Positions 53,473 through 64,000 of a DNA stretch of 64,000 nt are shown here, piece after piece. Both the position numbers and the translations under genes were made by a program. Positions within the stretch are counted from its first letter, which is position 1. Each line of letters opens with the position of its first letter. Location: assembly GCA_037957365.1 (NCBI GenBank), contig JARHVA010000250.1:6375156-6439155 (forward strand), read 5' to 3'. The stretch is from Torreya grandis. Lineage: Eukaryota > Streptophyta > Pinopsida > Cupressales > Taxaceae. Under the pieces are notes generated by a model. It had not been told where the DNA came from and made no database searches. It saw only the letters and a list, made by a program, of their open reading frames with translations.

Positions 53473-55545
53473 CACACATATCATGTCAATATTCAAAACT
53501 AGTTGTTTGTTGACAATTTAAATATTTCATGCACACCTTGTTTTGAACAAATATCATACATGTGCCATGTTTACATTTTGGTAGACATGATAGCTATTTT
53601 ATTTATATTTAACCATGCACTATTAATACTTTTATCTATATAGATTCCTCTTGAACTAATTTTCACCTTTACTGAAGAAGAACCTAATGAATCCTTTAAA
53701 TTTAATCCTTACTCTTTGCATTTCTATGTTTCAAATTTAAAAAATATATGACATGAAGGCTAGCTTAATTTTCAATAAATAAGTTAATTTTTGGCCTAAA
53801 TAAAGATTCATTCTATTTGTTTTCAATCATTTTTTAAGGTTCCATTAGAGGTATTTCCATTTCATGGACTGGTCCTTGACAACTAGCCAATGGTATTTCA
53901 TGAATCATTCATTCCTCACTATTACAAAGGATAAACAATAATTTCATAATGGATTAGATTACATGGGAATTTTTAGTAGGATTATAGTTATAGAATTAAG
54001 TGGGTAAATTGTGACATTGTCATAAAATAAAATATTGATTCCCCATGTGGTCAAAGGGTTTTCATTAGAAATACATTACTTAGGGAGCTATTTAAATAAT
54101 TAGTCAACAATTTTGCCTTTTAAGCCCCTTTATACAAGATGAATAGTCCTAATGGTGAAGGGATGCACAATTTATATTGGAAGGAATATGTTTGAATATA
54201 GATGGGGGTCTCATATACCATTTGGTTTCTATAGACATTTAATTCCTAGCACTATCATGCACAAATTATAAATCTAAACAACTTTCTACAATAATGCACA
54301 AGTTGGACCAAAATCACCCAATCATCCCAATTTCATCCACACACATCACATTCAAGTATTGAATTATGTAAATATGTCCCTAATTAGGTAATTAACATGT
54401 ATGTAATCCTTATCTTCTTGTAATTTACGTCTAATCAAATTGCATTTTAGCAAAATGACATACTAGACCATTGAAATATTTTGATTCATCTGCACATGTC
54501 ATATTATGTGTTAATGTACATATATATCTCCCTAATTGGGGTGGTACCCTATAAAAAATCATCACCTTAATCTAATTCAACTCTATTCAAATTATGACTA
54601 AGTAAATTAACATTTTTATCCATTCTAATTAAACAAACGATCAATTTCCAAAAATCACAAAAGACTAAGCAAAATCATTAAGCAAAATAAACCAGATTAA
54701 GAGCTTAAGTGAAAAATCCATGGAAATTTAATGAATATCTAATATTTAAAATTCATAATTCAAAATATTAGGGGCATGAAATCACCCATGACATCATCAT
54801 AAGGGTGTCATGCACCAAGCATTAATGGAGATAAATATCAGGATTAAGGGCTAACCATGCCTTATTAATGCCCCATTCTCCTAAAACATTAATTAATTGT
54901 CCCTCCAAATTTAAATTCATTAAGAACCACACATATTGATCTTAAAATGTGTGGTCCATATCATTCCAAGGGGTATATAAATATAAGATCCATGATCATA
55001 ACCATTAAGATTTTTTAGGAGCAAACAAACTATGCCAAAATATCACTAGAGAGCTTCAATCCTTATTTTATTTTCACCCAATCAAGAGCCAAGACCTATT
55101 GGTGTAATAAGATATGTTGGAGAAACTTGTCCTACCACATTGTAAAAGACTTGAAACACCAAATCTGGGCACAAACATGATTAATAGACCAATCTTGGAG
55201 GAGAGAGTCACTTGGGGAAGGCATTGCATTATGTTTTCTTAACTAATTTATTAAGTCCATTGATCCATGCCCCTCGAGGGAGTAGTATTAATATGTTAGT
55301 TTCATTATGATTTTAATTATTTTATGTACTAAAACATGAACTAACTTATTTTTTAATCCTATTCTATAGTTTCTTTCCTGGCGGTGACCTAAACTTCTAC
55401 AATATACATTTTATCTTAGTGAGATGATACAAAAAACATGAAAATTGGAATAAAAACATAAATAATTTTAAGATGTCTTAATTGAATTGAATATTTTCTT
55501 ATATGCATAATCTATTGATACAAATTTGAACCAGAAACCACCCTT
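53473..55545. other. AT-rich spacer, one TATA-like site
   Basis: No ORF or TE domain was seen. A TATATAAATATAAG sequence at about 54974, with a plausible transcribed flank, is the only promoter-like signal. Confidence 0.45.
54974..54987 (+). promoter_or_regulatory. TATA-box-like element
   Basis: TATATAAATATAAG follows a GGGG run in otherwise balanced sequence and matches the plant TATA consensus well. No gene follows. It may be the promoter of an unrecognised solo LTR. Confidence 0.3.
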
Positions 55546-56639
55546 GGTTCCTTTGAGTTATAGGATTCCAAGTAATTTTCATAAGATTTAGCAGAATCAG
55601 ATTTGAGATAGATGAATCCTCCTTGAGGGCTATGGTTTTATTTAGACATGTTTTCACTCCTAAAGTATGTAGGGAATATAGAGGAAGGGTGAAAATTATG
55701 TTTAAGTTTAAATCTATGGAGGACTCTACTTAGTCCAAATCAATTTGGTTTGGGATAGATATAGGATTCCCAACCAAATCCTATCCTACTAGAGTGGATG
55801 ATAGAGGAATCCACCTTGCTGGTTTCAATAGGAGGAAATGCCTAATTTTTATGACTTAGTTACATGGAAGTTGTGTAGAATACCTAAGTGACATAAGATC
55901 TTCTAATCTTGGTGGATTCTTTCCCTACAGAGTAAGCCTTAGGGAAGTCCTACTGAAGGATATTGAGCTCTCCAAATATCATTATTATATAACATTCTTG
56001 ATTGTACTAAGGTTATGAGAACCTTTAAAACCCTTGTGTAATGGTTATAAGAGCATTAAAACCCCCTTATTATGTTTTTTAAAGGTTTTGGGATTCAAAG
56101 TAATCATCATAATATTTTATGAATCGAATCTGATATGGATAAATCCTTATTGAGGGATATGGTTTTATTTAGACACATTTGCTCTCTAAAAGTATGCAAG
56201 GAATGTAGAGGAAGGGAAAAAACTATGTTAAAGTTAAAATCTGGGGAGGACCCTAATTAGTTTAAGTTAGTTTAGATCAAGATGGATACAAGATTCCCAA
56301 CAAAATCCAATCCTACTAGAATGGATGATAGAAGAATCCACCTTATTGGTTATAGTAGGAGGAAATGCTTACTTGTTATATCTTAGTTATGTAGAAGTTG
56401 TGTGGAATACCTAGGTGGTAGAAGATATTTTGATCCTGGTGAATTCTTGTCCTATAGAGTAATTTAGGTACTAAGGTTGTGAGACCATTTAAATGCCTCA
56501 TCTAATGGTTTTGGGAGCCTCATAAACCCCTTGTTATGTTTTGTAAAGGATGTGGATCTTAGTGGGAAGAAAAGCCCACTTGATGCGACTTAGCTATGCA
56601 GAGGTTGTGGAGAAGACCTAGGTAATGGAAGACCTCCTT
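55546..56639 (+). repeat. Decayed ~530-bp tandem array (left part)
   Basis: Unit 1 starts near 55560 (ATAGGATTCCAAGTAAT) and unit 2 near 56088 (GGGATTCAAAGTAAT). Both continue in the same order: 'gatgaatcctccttgaggg', GGTTTTATTTAGACA, GGAATGTAGAGGAAGGG, GATTCCCAAC, 'atcctactaga', 'atccacctt', 'taggaggaaatgc', 'gttgtgtGGAATACCTA' and 'ggttgtgagA'. A third, internally shortened unit starts near 56530 and is cut at 56639 by element A. Confidence 0.75.
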
Positions 56640-58002
56640 TGTCATGTCCCCTCTCTAGTATGACATGACACTTTACGTGGATTTGCCTATTCTAGACTCT
56701 CGTAGGCAAATGGTGGTGATGAGAGAGTCATTTTTGCATTTATTTGGTGATTGGATGGCTCCTTATGCTCTTGAAGACATTATATTTGTTTATTACTTTT
56801 TATATGAGGCCAAAATGTTATATTTTTAAATTTAGGTGCACTTTTTATTTAAAAAGTACAATGATGTTTTACAAGATGTATTACAGATACTTCTAGAAGT
56901 TTTTGAAAAGTGCATAAATAGACCCCATGGGTCTCTCATTTGGATCCAAGTTTATTTTCTCATTTTGGCTTCTTGGGCATTTGTAGAACCTGATGGTATG
57001 CAAATTTTCCGTCTAATCCTTGAGAACGATACCTCTCAAGTGATTGCATAACTGAGGAGGTTAAAGATCCTCTGAAGGGTTGCTTGGAGGAATTGGTATT
57101 CAGCCAATTCAAGTATGCTAAATTGGAGAATTTTGGTGGTTTATTCTCAGCTAGGAAATCTTCATTATTTCAACATTTTTGGGCAAGGAGAAGCATAATT
57201 TTGGTATAGAAAAATTCAAACCTTGGAGGAAGCAATTTTTAATAATTTTTGGTAGCATTTTGGAGGATTTTTGAAGAGGTTTTTGAAGGTTTTTGACAAA
57301 TTCGTATGGCCATTTAGACATCTATACGGATGGGATTTCCAACAACAACGAACCACTTCAATGTGTTTTTTTCTTACCATTGACATCTCCAATAGGCTGA
57401 CGTTGACTCCTGAGAAAGCTGTGCTACACCTTCTAGCAGCATTGTAGGGTTTCAAGAACAGTTCGTGACCATTGGGGCAGACCATGGGGCTTGATAGATT
57501 GTAACAGTCCCTGAACAACTGTGCAGTAGGGGAAACTTAGCGGCTAACAGCTACATCATATTCATAGCCCTAATTTTAGGGGACTACCATACACTGTAAC
57601 TTAAGCGAATAAACTCAGCCAGTCAACAATGCAGCAAGAGTGGAGTGTTCCACTGTGATAAACAGTGAGCTTTAGGTTTGAAAGATTTATACTTACCATT
57701 ATTTAACCCAGTTAAATAAGACATCGAATGTTTTGAACTATTTAGCATTGCATAAGTTGTTTGCCAAATGCTTTGTAAAGTCTAAAAGATGTGATCTATT
57801 GTAAAAGGACCTATATCTCCCTTGAATAAATATATTGGTACTAATTTTTGAATCATTAAATTGAGTAAATTTGTTGCTTAATCATTGTTACAATCAGACA
57901 TTCACTTTCAACAGTATAGTTGTTTGCTCACCAACTGTTTGATGAAATTTCATAAGTACAAAATCAGTGGTTTTAATGATCCTACTAGTGAGGGTCACTA
58001 CA
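56640..58002 (+). repeat. 5' LTR of element A
   Basis: 1363 bp, TGTCATGTCC to GGTCACTACA. A CATAAATA TATA-like box lies at 56913-56920 and an AATAAA polyadenylation signal at 57825-57830. The first 31 bases contain a perfect 9-bp inverted repeat. Confidence 0.92.
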
Positions 58003-58003
58003 G

Positions 58004-58016
58004 TGGTATCAGAGCC
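58004..58016 (+). other. Primer-binding site of element A (tRNA-iMet type)
   Basis: TGGTATCAGAGCC, one base after the LTR end, is the standard plant primer site complementary to the 3' end of initiator tRNA-Met. Confidence 0.9.
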
Positions 58017-58051
58017 ATCATCCTGCCATCCTGTGATTGGTTAAACAACAT

Positions 58052-59339
58052 ATGAGTGAGAGAGAAATTAGATATTCTATCAAGGAATAGTGGAGACAAC
58101 CAAATCAAAATCCTCAGGTCGAAGGAGATACATCATTAGAGGCATTAAGAGACACCGGCAAATCAGTTCAAAATATGGCAGAAGAAGATAGAAATGCAAG
58201 TATTGAAAGGAAATTTGACACTATGCTTGATATGATGTCACACTTATTAGGAAAATTGGATCAGCAAGCCATTCCAGATCAAAATCATCAACACATAGCT
58301 GAACATAGTGGAGTTAATGAGGAAAGGTCAATACAATGCACTGGAGACACTAGAGGATCAACTTCTAGGCCTCTTTTCCCCACCTTTACACTAAGATAAG
58401 AACAATTACATGCTGCTCTAGCTACTCCATTTGGAGAAGAAGCTAGACATGCCTACTTGGAGTATACCACTCTCCCTCCTGATATGAGAGAAATATGGAC
58501 ATTTGATCAATTTATGAATCAAATAAATAAGAGAGGAGGAAGAAATGATTGCCATGCTCCAAGGAATGACTATCAACAAGCACTTGGTAATATTTCCATG
58601 CCTTACTATGATGGACAGTAACAAATGTATAGCTAGGTCTTGGGTTCAAAAGCTTGATAATTATCTCTCTTTGAGACCAATGCCTGAAGAGGATGCCATA
58701 AGATTTGCCACACTACATCTTGAAGGAGCTTCTCATGAGCGGTGGTATCATGGGTTGGTCACTCTTAGACACAACCTTATCACTACATATGAGGAGTTTA
58801 CCAATAGGCTGGTGGAAAGGTTTGATGTCAAAGATCCTAAGGTGAGTTTTCGTGAATTGGCATAACTAAAACAACATGGTTCCCTTGATGCTTATATTAA
58901 TGACTTCCAGAAGCTAGCAGTAATGGTGCCTAATATTTTAGAGTGGAGGCTAGTCATGTTATTTATAGAAGGGTTGATTGAACCACTCAAGGGGTGGGTT
59001 AAGGCCTTTAATCCTCTCACATTTCAAGAAGTTATGAAGAAAAGCCATAGTATGGAACTTGCAACACCAACAAACAGGTTTGGTTCAAAGGGCTCTTCAT
59101 CAAACAAAGATAATAAAGAGGAATTCAACAAAGGTAAAGAGAAGGATGATGACACAAAAGACAAGTCAACTGCACCTTTGAATAAGGAGACGCTTAATGA
59201 CCTATGTAAGAAGAAGTTATGCTTCTATTGCAAGGGTCCCTATGAGTTTGGACATGACTGTCTTATGAGGCCTAAGGGAAAGGCCAACAGGATGATGTGG
59301 GTTTATTATGAGGGCTCAGATTCAAACAGCTCAGAGTAA
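58052..59339 (+). pseudogene. Gag remnant of element A
   Basis: Structural and RNA-packaging protein. The start is the ATG at 58052 (MSEREIRYSIKE); a TAG at about 58088 and a TAA near 58397 interrupt frame 2. An apparent extra base at about 58615 moves the reading to frame 3 just before ARSWVQKLDNYLSL. The capsid-type core includes DAIRFATLHLEGASHERWYH, TYEEFTNRLVERFD and WRLVMLFIEGLIEPLKGWV. A Lys/Asp-rich linker leads to the knuckle CFYCKGPYEFGHDC at 59220-59264. Frame 3 stays largely open through to the protease, as in a single gag-pol frame. Confidence 0.85.
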
Positions 59340-59399
59340 CATGATCTTGATGATGCAAAGCAAGAACAAGAGGTAGATAATGCTAAACAAAAGGAGGAA

Positions 59400-59888
59400 C
59401 TAGAATTTCATTTACAAGAGGCACGTCTATCTAGTATTCAGAGAGAGGGTACTTTCAGACTTAGAGGTGGCTTGGCATGACAAAAGGTTATTACACTCAT
59501 GGATACTAGTGCCACGCACAACTTTATTGATGTACGCTTCATTGAGAGGCATGGGCTCACCATTGAGGAGTTTGAGGGACTGACAGTTAAGGTGGCTAAT
59601 GGATATACTCTTTGATGTGACAGGATGGTACGTGATCTACCTCTACACTTGAACAACTATGAGTTCAAGGCAGATTATTATGTGGTCAACATGGGTGACA
59701 TGGACATAGTGCTTGGGATGCAGTGGCTAAATTCATTGGAGGATATTAGCCTGAGAATTAAGGATATGGAGATGCAGTTTGAGGTAGATGGCAGAACACA
59801 TGTGCTAAAGGCTATTCATAATAGTGATGTTTGGACTATTACACTTAAGAGGATGGAGAGGCTAGCTAAGCATAATGATATAGAGTGA
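59400..59888 (+). pseudogene. Aspartic protease remnant of element A
   Basis: The retropepsin follows gag in the same frame. The active-site text reads D-T-S-A (Asp codon 59502-59504) before THNFIDVRFIERHG; the position that is normally Gly is Ser (AGT), probably inactivating. KADYYVVNMGDMDIVLGMQW follows, the conserved VLG..W block. Stops occur at about 59478 and 59614. The domain ends with a TGA at 59886-59888, after which RT should begin but does not. Confidence 0.8.
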
Positions 59889-60259
59889 GAAACTATTTTT
59901 TCCTTGATGCCTACACATGAGGAGTAACACAAGGCTAAATATCATCTTGATGAGAAGGCATACATCAAGATTCCACTAGGCAGACTGCCAGATAGAGTGC
60001 ATAATGTATTCCATGTATCACGTCTCAAGAAGGAATTGGGTCAGAATGTGGTGCCTTCTGCAGTGTTACCTCCCTTGGATAATGAGGGGAAGTTAATTCC
60101 AGAATCCATCTTGGATAGCATAGAGAAGTAAATTTGTAGGTGAGTGATCAGAAAGTACCTGATTAAGTGAAAGGATCTACACATTGAGGGTGCTACTTGG
60201 GAGGGTGAGGCCATTCTGCAGCATCTGTCATTGAGATTGCTTGAGGCCAAGCAATTTTA
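59889..60259 (+). pseudogene. Integrase C-terminal/chromodomain-like tail joined to protease
   Basis: In the same frame as the protease, the text passes within about 100 bases to RVHNVFHVSRLKKELG (59994 onward), then LPPLDNEGKLIPESILDSIEK, two stops, VIRKYLIK, a TGA where Trp is usual, and IEGATWEGEAILQHLSLRLL. This is the end of a chromovirus-type polyprotein: the integrase C-terminus and a chromodomain-like segment. RT, RNase H and the zinc-binding and DDE parts of the integrase are absent, so a large internal deletion lies at about 59930-59990. Confidence 0.8.
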
Positions 60260-60271
60260 GGAGGGGTAGAC
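60259..60271 (+). other. Polypurine tract region of element A
   Basis: AGGAGGGGTAGAC lies directly before the 3' LTR and just after the polyprotein stop (TAG at 60258-60260). Confidence 0.75.
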
Positions 60272-61655
60272 TGTCATGTCCCCTCTCTAGTATGACATGA
60301 CACTTTACGTGGATTTGCCTATTCTAGACTCTTGTAGGTATATGGTGGTGATGAGAGAGTCATTTTTGCATTTATTTGGCGATTGGATGGCTCTTTATGC
60401 TCTTAAAGACATTATATTTGTTTATTGCTTTTTATATGAGGCCAAAATGTTATATTTTTAAATTTAGGTGCACTTTTTATTTTACAAAGTTACTTTTTAT
60501 TTAAAAAGTACAATGATGTTTTACAAGATGTATTACAGATACTTCTAAAAGTTTTCAAAAAGTGCATAAATAGACCCCATGGGTCTCTCATTTAGATCCA
60601 AGTTTATTTTCTCATTTTGGCTTCTTGGGCATTTGTAGAACCTGATGGTATGCAAATTTTTAGTCTAATCCTTGAGAATGATACCTCTCAAGTGATTGCA
60701 TAACTGAGGAGGTTAAAGATCCTTTGAAGGGTTGCTTGGAGGAATTGGTATTCAGCCAATTCAAGTGTGCTAAATTGGAGAATTTTGGTGGTTTATTCTC
60801 AGCTAAGAAATCTTCAGTATTTCAACATTTTTGGGCAAGGAGAAGCATAATTTTGGTATAGAAAAATTGAACCCTTGGAGGAAGCAATTTTTAATAATTT
60901 TTGGTAGCATTTTGGAGGATTTTTGAAGAGGTTTCTAAAGGTTTTTCACAAATCCGTACGGCCATATAGACATCCGTACAGATGGGATTTCCAATAGCAG
61001 TGAACCACTTCAGCATGTTTTTTTCTTACCATTGACATCTCCAACAGGCTGACATCGACTCTTGAGAAAGCTACACCACACCTTCTAGCAGCATTGCAGG
61101 GTTTCAAGAATAGTTCATGACCATTGGGGCAGACCGTGGGGCTCGAATAGATTAGAACAGTCCCAGAACAACTGCACAACAAGGGAAACTTAGCTACTAA
61201 CAGCTACATCATATTCGTAGCCCTAATTTTAAGGGACTACCATACACTATAACTTTAGCAAATTAACTCAGCTAGTCAACAGTGCAACAAGGGTGGAGTG
61301 TTCCACTGTGATAAACAGTGAGCTTCAGGTTTGAAAGATTTATACTTACCATTATTTAACCCAGTTAAATAAGACATCGAATGTTTTGAACTATTTAACA
61401 TTACATAAGTTGTGTGCCAAATGCTTTGTAAAGTTTGAAAGACGTGATCTATTGTAAAAGGACCTATATCTCCCTTGAATAAATATATTGGCACTAATTT
61501 TTGAATCATTGAATTGAGTAAATTTTTTGCTTAATCATTGCTACAGTCAGACATCCACTTTCAGCAGTATAGTTGTTTGTTGACCAACTGTTTGACAAAA
61601 TTTCATAAGTACAAAATCAGTGGTTTTAATTATCCTACTAGTGAGGGTCATTACA
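60272..61655 (+). repeat. 3' LTR of element A
   Basis: 1384 bp, TGTCATGTCC to GGTCATTACA. It is 21 bp longer than the 5' LTR because of an ACTTTTTATTT-bounded segment near 60475-60500. AATAAA lies at 61478-61483. TCCTT follows. Confidence 0.92.
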
Positions 61656-62045
61656 TCCTTCTCTAGATAGACTTCTATTCTATAATGTCCTCAGGGAAGA
61701 CATGACACAGGGTGTTAGCCCTTCAAGATTCACTATTTTATAACATCTTTGTGTATTTTAGGTTGCGAGACCCTTTAAAACCCCCAGTTGTGGGAACCTT
61801 AAAATGCTCAGGATTCACAAGGTTGTGGGAGCCTTCAAATCCTTTGGTTGTTTCTTGTTGTGTTTCATTAGGTTGTGGGATCCTTAAAACCCTCCTATTT
61901 CATGAAGGTTGTGGGAAACTTTAATCTACTTGTTGTGTTTGTTAAAGGTTGGGGAAGCCTCCAAACCCTCTTTGTTATACTTGGTTATTAGAGGGACCCT
62001 TTTAACCCTCTTTGTTGTAGCTGGATGTGGGTCCAATTATCAAAA
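61656..62045 (+). repeat. Tandem array (right part) with GGTTGTGGGA minisatellite
   Basis: The third unit of the 530-bp array resumes here after element A. From 61761 it contains short degenerate repeats of the type GGTTGTGGGA-(A/G/T)CCTT-AAA-CCC at about 61761, 61787, 61821, 61871, 61907 and 61947, spaced 26-50 bp. The same motif appears once or twice at the end of units 1 and 2. Confidence 0.7.
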
Positions 62046-64000
62046 CCTTCACTTATTCGATTTATAGCTTTGATTTCAAAAGATTTTACCTCATCAAATT
62101 TAAAAAAATTGAACTAGAAACAAAGTGACTTTCAAATATTTTAAAAACCCACTAACATTTGAGTAGATTTATAGTTGTGGACAATACACTATGTTTCAAT
62201 TTATGTGTACACATCCACATGCATGTACATGCTACCAACACACACCCTTAGGCATATAAACCACACACAAATATACACACATGTACCAACTTACACACTA
62301 CACCTTTTGATAATGTATATCTTTGCAGTTATTGCATTGACACTATTTATTAGTTGTTATTTAAATAAGTTTTCATCTTGTTTTTTGTTTCATAACTTTT
62401 ATATGGTTTATTGAGGCATTCTATCAAATCTCTATAATATATTTATATTTTAATCATCCCATGACCAATTTTGACCAACCATGTACACTTTCAATTTTTA
62501 ATAATATTGAACACCAAAATAGAAAATGAAGGTACAAATTTGTTTCAAGCAGGTGCCCTTTAGCATATGGGTCATTTGAACACATTGCCTTCCATTCAAT
62601 GCTTGGATGCTTTCGACTCTAGTTTCCCATTTTGTCATACATGTTTGTTTCCCTTCACCAAAAATAACAAATTAAAAAATATCCATTAGTATCAATGCAA
62701 CTAAACAACTTACTTGGTTAATAAAAATACAAAATTTTAGAGTTTATCCCAAAATATGAATTTAAGTTGACTAAATACAATTATAAAAATTCATTTTCAT
62801 AAAGAAAAAGAGAAATGTTCAGCATTGAAATTTTTAATAAAACTTTTTTTTTTTGGTTTTCTCACTGCTAACAAGTATGGGATACTATCATCATTAAGAT
62901 AATAGTGAAAATCATTTTATGACTTTGACCTTACTCTTATGATACAATATATTTAGAAAAATATAAGTGTATTTAGGTCTCCTTGCCTCTCCTCTCTTTC
63001 TTCTAATTTTCCCTCAAATGTTTTCTTATACAAACACATCCTTGCTATGGAATTAATAGAACTTGCATTCATGAAAACTAAACTTGGCAAAAGCATCATA
63101 TTTTCTATTCCTAAGCTTCTTTGGTTTTGATAAGGGTAGATTTTTATTTTTTCTAAAATAACTGATGATGTTCCTTTTGGTAAAATATAATCAATTATAT
63201 TGGCATTTTTTCTATGACAATTTGTATTTTTATCACAAAAAACCTTCACACATTTTCCCTGTATATTAAGCTATGAAGATATAGGATAGGGAGACCAAAT
63301 AAAGTAATACCTACCTATATGGAAATCATGTATGTAATTTTGATACATAAAAAATATAAAACCTCTACATGGTGACTCCTTTTAAATATCCTCTCAAAAT
63401 TGACTAACACCTTTTTTCATTGGGGGGGAATGCCAATACCAAAGGGGATACTAGACACTTAATAAGACTGGGTTTAATAATCTCCCACTAATTATTTAAG
63501 TTAAGTGAATCTGGTATTTCTCTTTGATAATTATTAAAATTTTTTTATTTACTTCGATACTCGCTCCCCTTGAGACCTCAAGGAAGATATCAAAACATTG
63601 CATTGCCCCTTCCACAAACTCTAGATTTCATTTTTTTAATGAAAATTTGTATTTTTATTACAAAAAATATTCCACACATTTTTCCTATATATCAAGCTAT
63701 GAAGTGATAACTCAAGTAAAAATTTGTGGAAAGATTAAACAAATACCATTTCAGAGAAATAGAGCTGAACACAGACTATTAAAAATATTTCAAACACTCT
63801 CTGATAATTATTTCACTCTATCTGAATAATTCTCATTACACTCTAATAATTATACATCTAGGACATGTTACATATTTATAGAAATAATGTTTCCTATAAT
63901 AAATCCAATATTATCTCACCTATAAAATCTTTGGAACTCCTATAATAGTTTATATTATTGTTACCAACAATATAAATAACAAGCCAATATATAATCTATT
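62046..64000. other. AT-rich sequence without recognised genes
   Basis: No ORF above 101 codons and none with a recognisable motif. It contains the ~60-bp direct repeat listed separately. Confidence 0.45.
63219..63704 (+). repeat. ~60-bp direct repeat pair
   Basis: 63219-63278 and 63644-63704 share AATTTGTATTTTTAT, 'cacacattTtccct' and AAGCTATGAAG at the same spacing, with scattered differences. Confidence 0.65.

Larger units (their letters stand above)
56640..61655 (+). mobile_element. Element A: internally deleted gypsy/chromovirus-type element
   Basis: LTRs at 56640-58002 and 60272-61655 flank a 2.27-kb interior. TCCTT precedes (56635-56639) and follows (61656-61660) the element, a perfect 5-bp target duplication. 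The interior has a tRNA-iMet-type primer site, gag, protease, the integrase tail with a chromodomain-like end, and a polypurine stretch before the 3' LTR. RT, RNase H and the integrase core are missing. By-eye LTR divergence is about 5 percent, mostly transitions, so this is the youngest element of the window. Confidence 0.92.

Noticed and set aside
57216..57518. Minus-strand ORF similar to one at 60946-61182
   Set aside because: The two are the same antisense stretch of the two LTRs of element A. Similarity follows from LTR identity, the start and end are not shared, and no domain is seen.

Overview
The window looks like a stretch of a large, AT-rich, TE-dominated plant nuclear genome, most likely a gymnosperm (conifer). 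That assignment is an inference from several things: very old, stop-riddled Tat-type and chromovirus-type LTR retrotransposons, an L1-type LINE with a C-terminal RNase H, long microsatellites, satellite fragments, and no recognisable host gene in 64 kb. I found no convincing host protein-coding gene, tRNA, rRNA, bacterial feature or CRISPR array. Nearly every ORF longer than 60 codons is a retroelement fragment, an antisense shadow or a microsatellite translation.

Layout. 1-2594: a decayed, acidic, retroelement-like reading frame of unknown family that ends in a purine tract. 2596-8060: unassigned AT-rich sequence. 8060-10845: a 5'-truncated copy of 'family E' (3' internal region plus 3' LTR). 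11650-17570, minus strand: a decayed L1-like LINE (ORF1 with DUF4283-like and zinc-knuckle remnants; ORF2 with endonuclease, RT, zf-RVT and RNase H). 17571-20500: unassigned AT-rich sequence with a possible SINE. 20500-27880: a ~190-bp satellite in three pieces, broken by a ~530-bp TA/TG/CA microsatellite zone and by a 5,013-bp TG...CA insertion flanked by the 5-bp duplication AAGTT. 27881-31670: unassigned, with a 120-bp (TG)n tract.

31671-45360: element B, a 13.7-kb Tat-lineage Ty3/gypsy element with ~1.18-kb LTRs. Its gag, protease, RT, first RNase H, second 'archaeal-type' RNase H and integrase can all be placed, and all are broken. It also has a 5' leader of palindromic ~60-bp repeats and a 3' tandem repeat of ~105-bp units. 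46567-53472: element E, a non-autonomous Tat-like element with ~1.24-kb LTRs, a gag remnant and no pol. 55550-56639 and 61656-62045: a decayed ~530-bp tandem array, split by element A. Element A (56640-61655) is a gypsy/chromovirus-type element with ~1.37-kb LTRs, a perfect TCCTT target duplication and a tRNA-iMet-type primer site. Its RT, RNase H and integrase core are deleted, so gag-protease is joined to the integrase tail.

How the parts relate. B and E have similar primer-binding-site regions just inside their 5' LTRs, so E-type elements may have been mobilised by B-type relatives. LTR divergence judged by eye gives the order A (youngest, a few percent), then B, then E (oldest). No novel functional system is evident. 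The most unusual structures are the repeat architectures inside the elements: the palindromic leader repeats of B, the 3' tandem repeats of B, the GGACACTA modules and duplicated purine tracts of family E, and the internally deleted but structurally intact element A.
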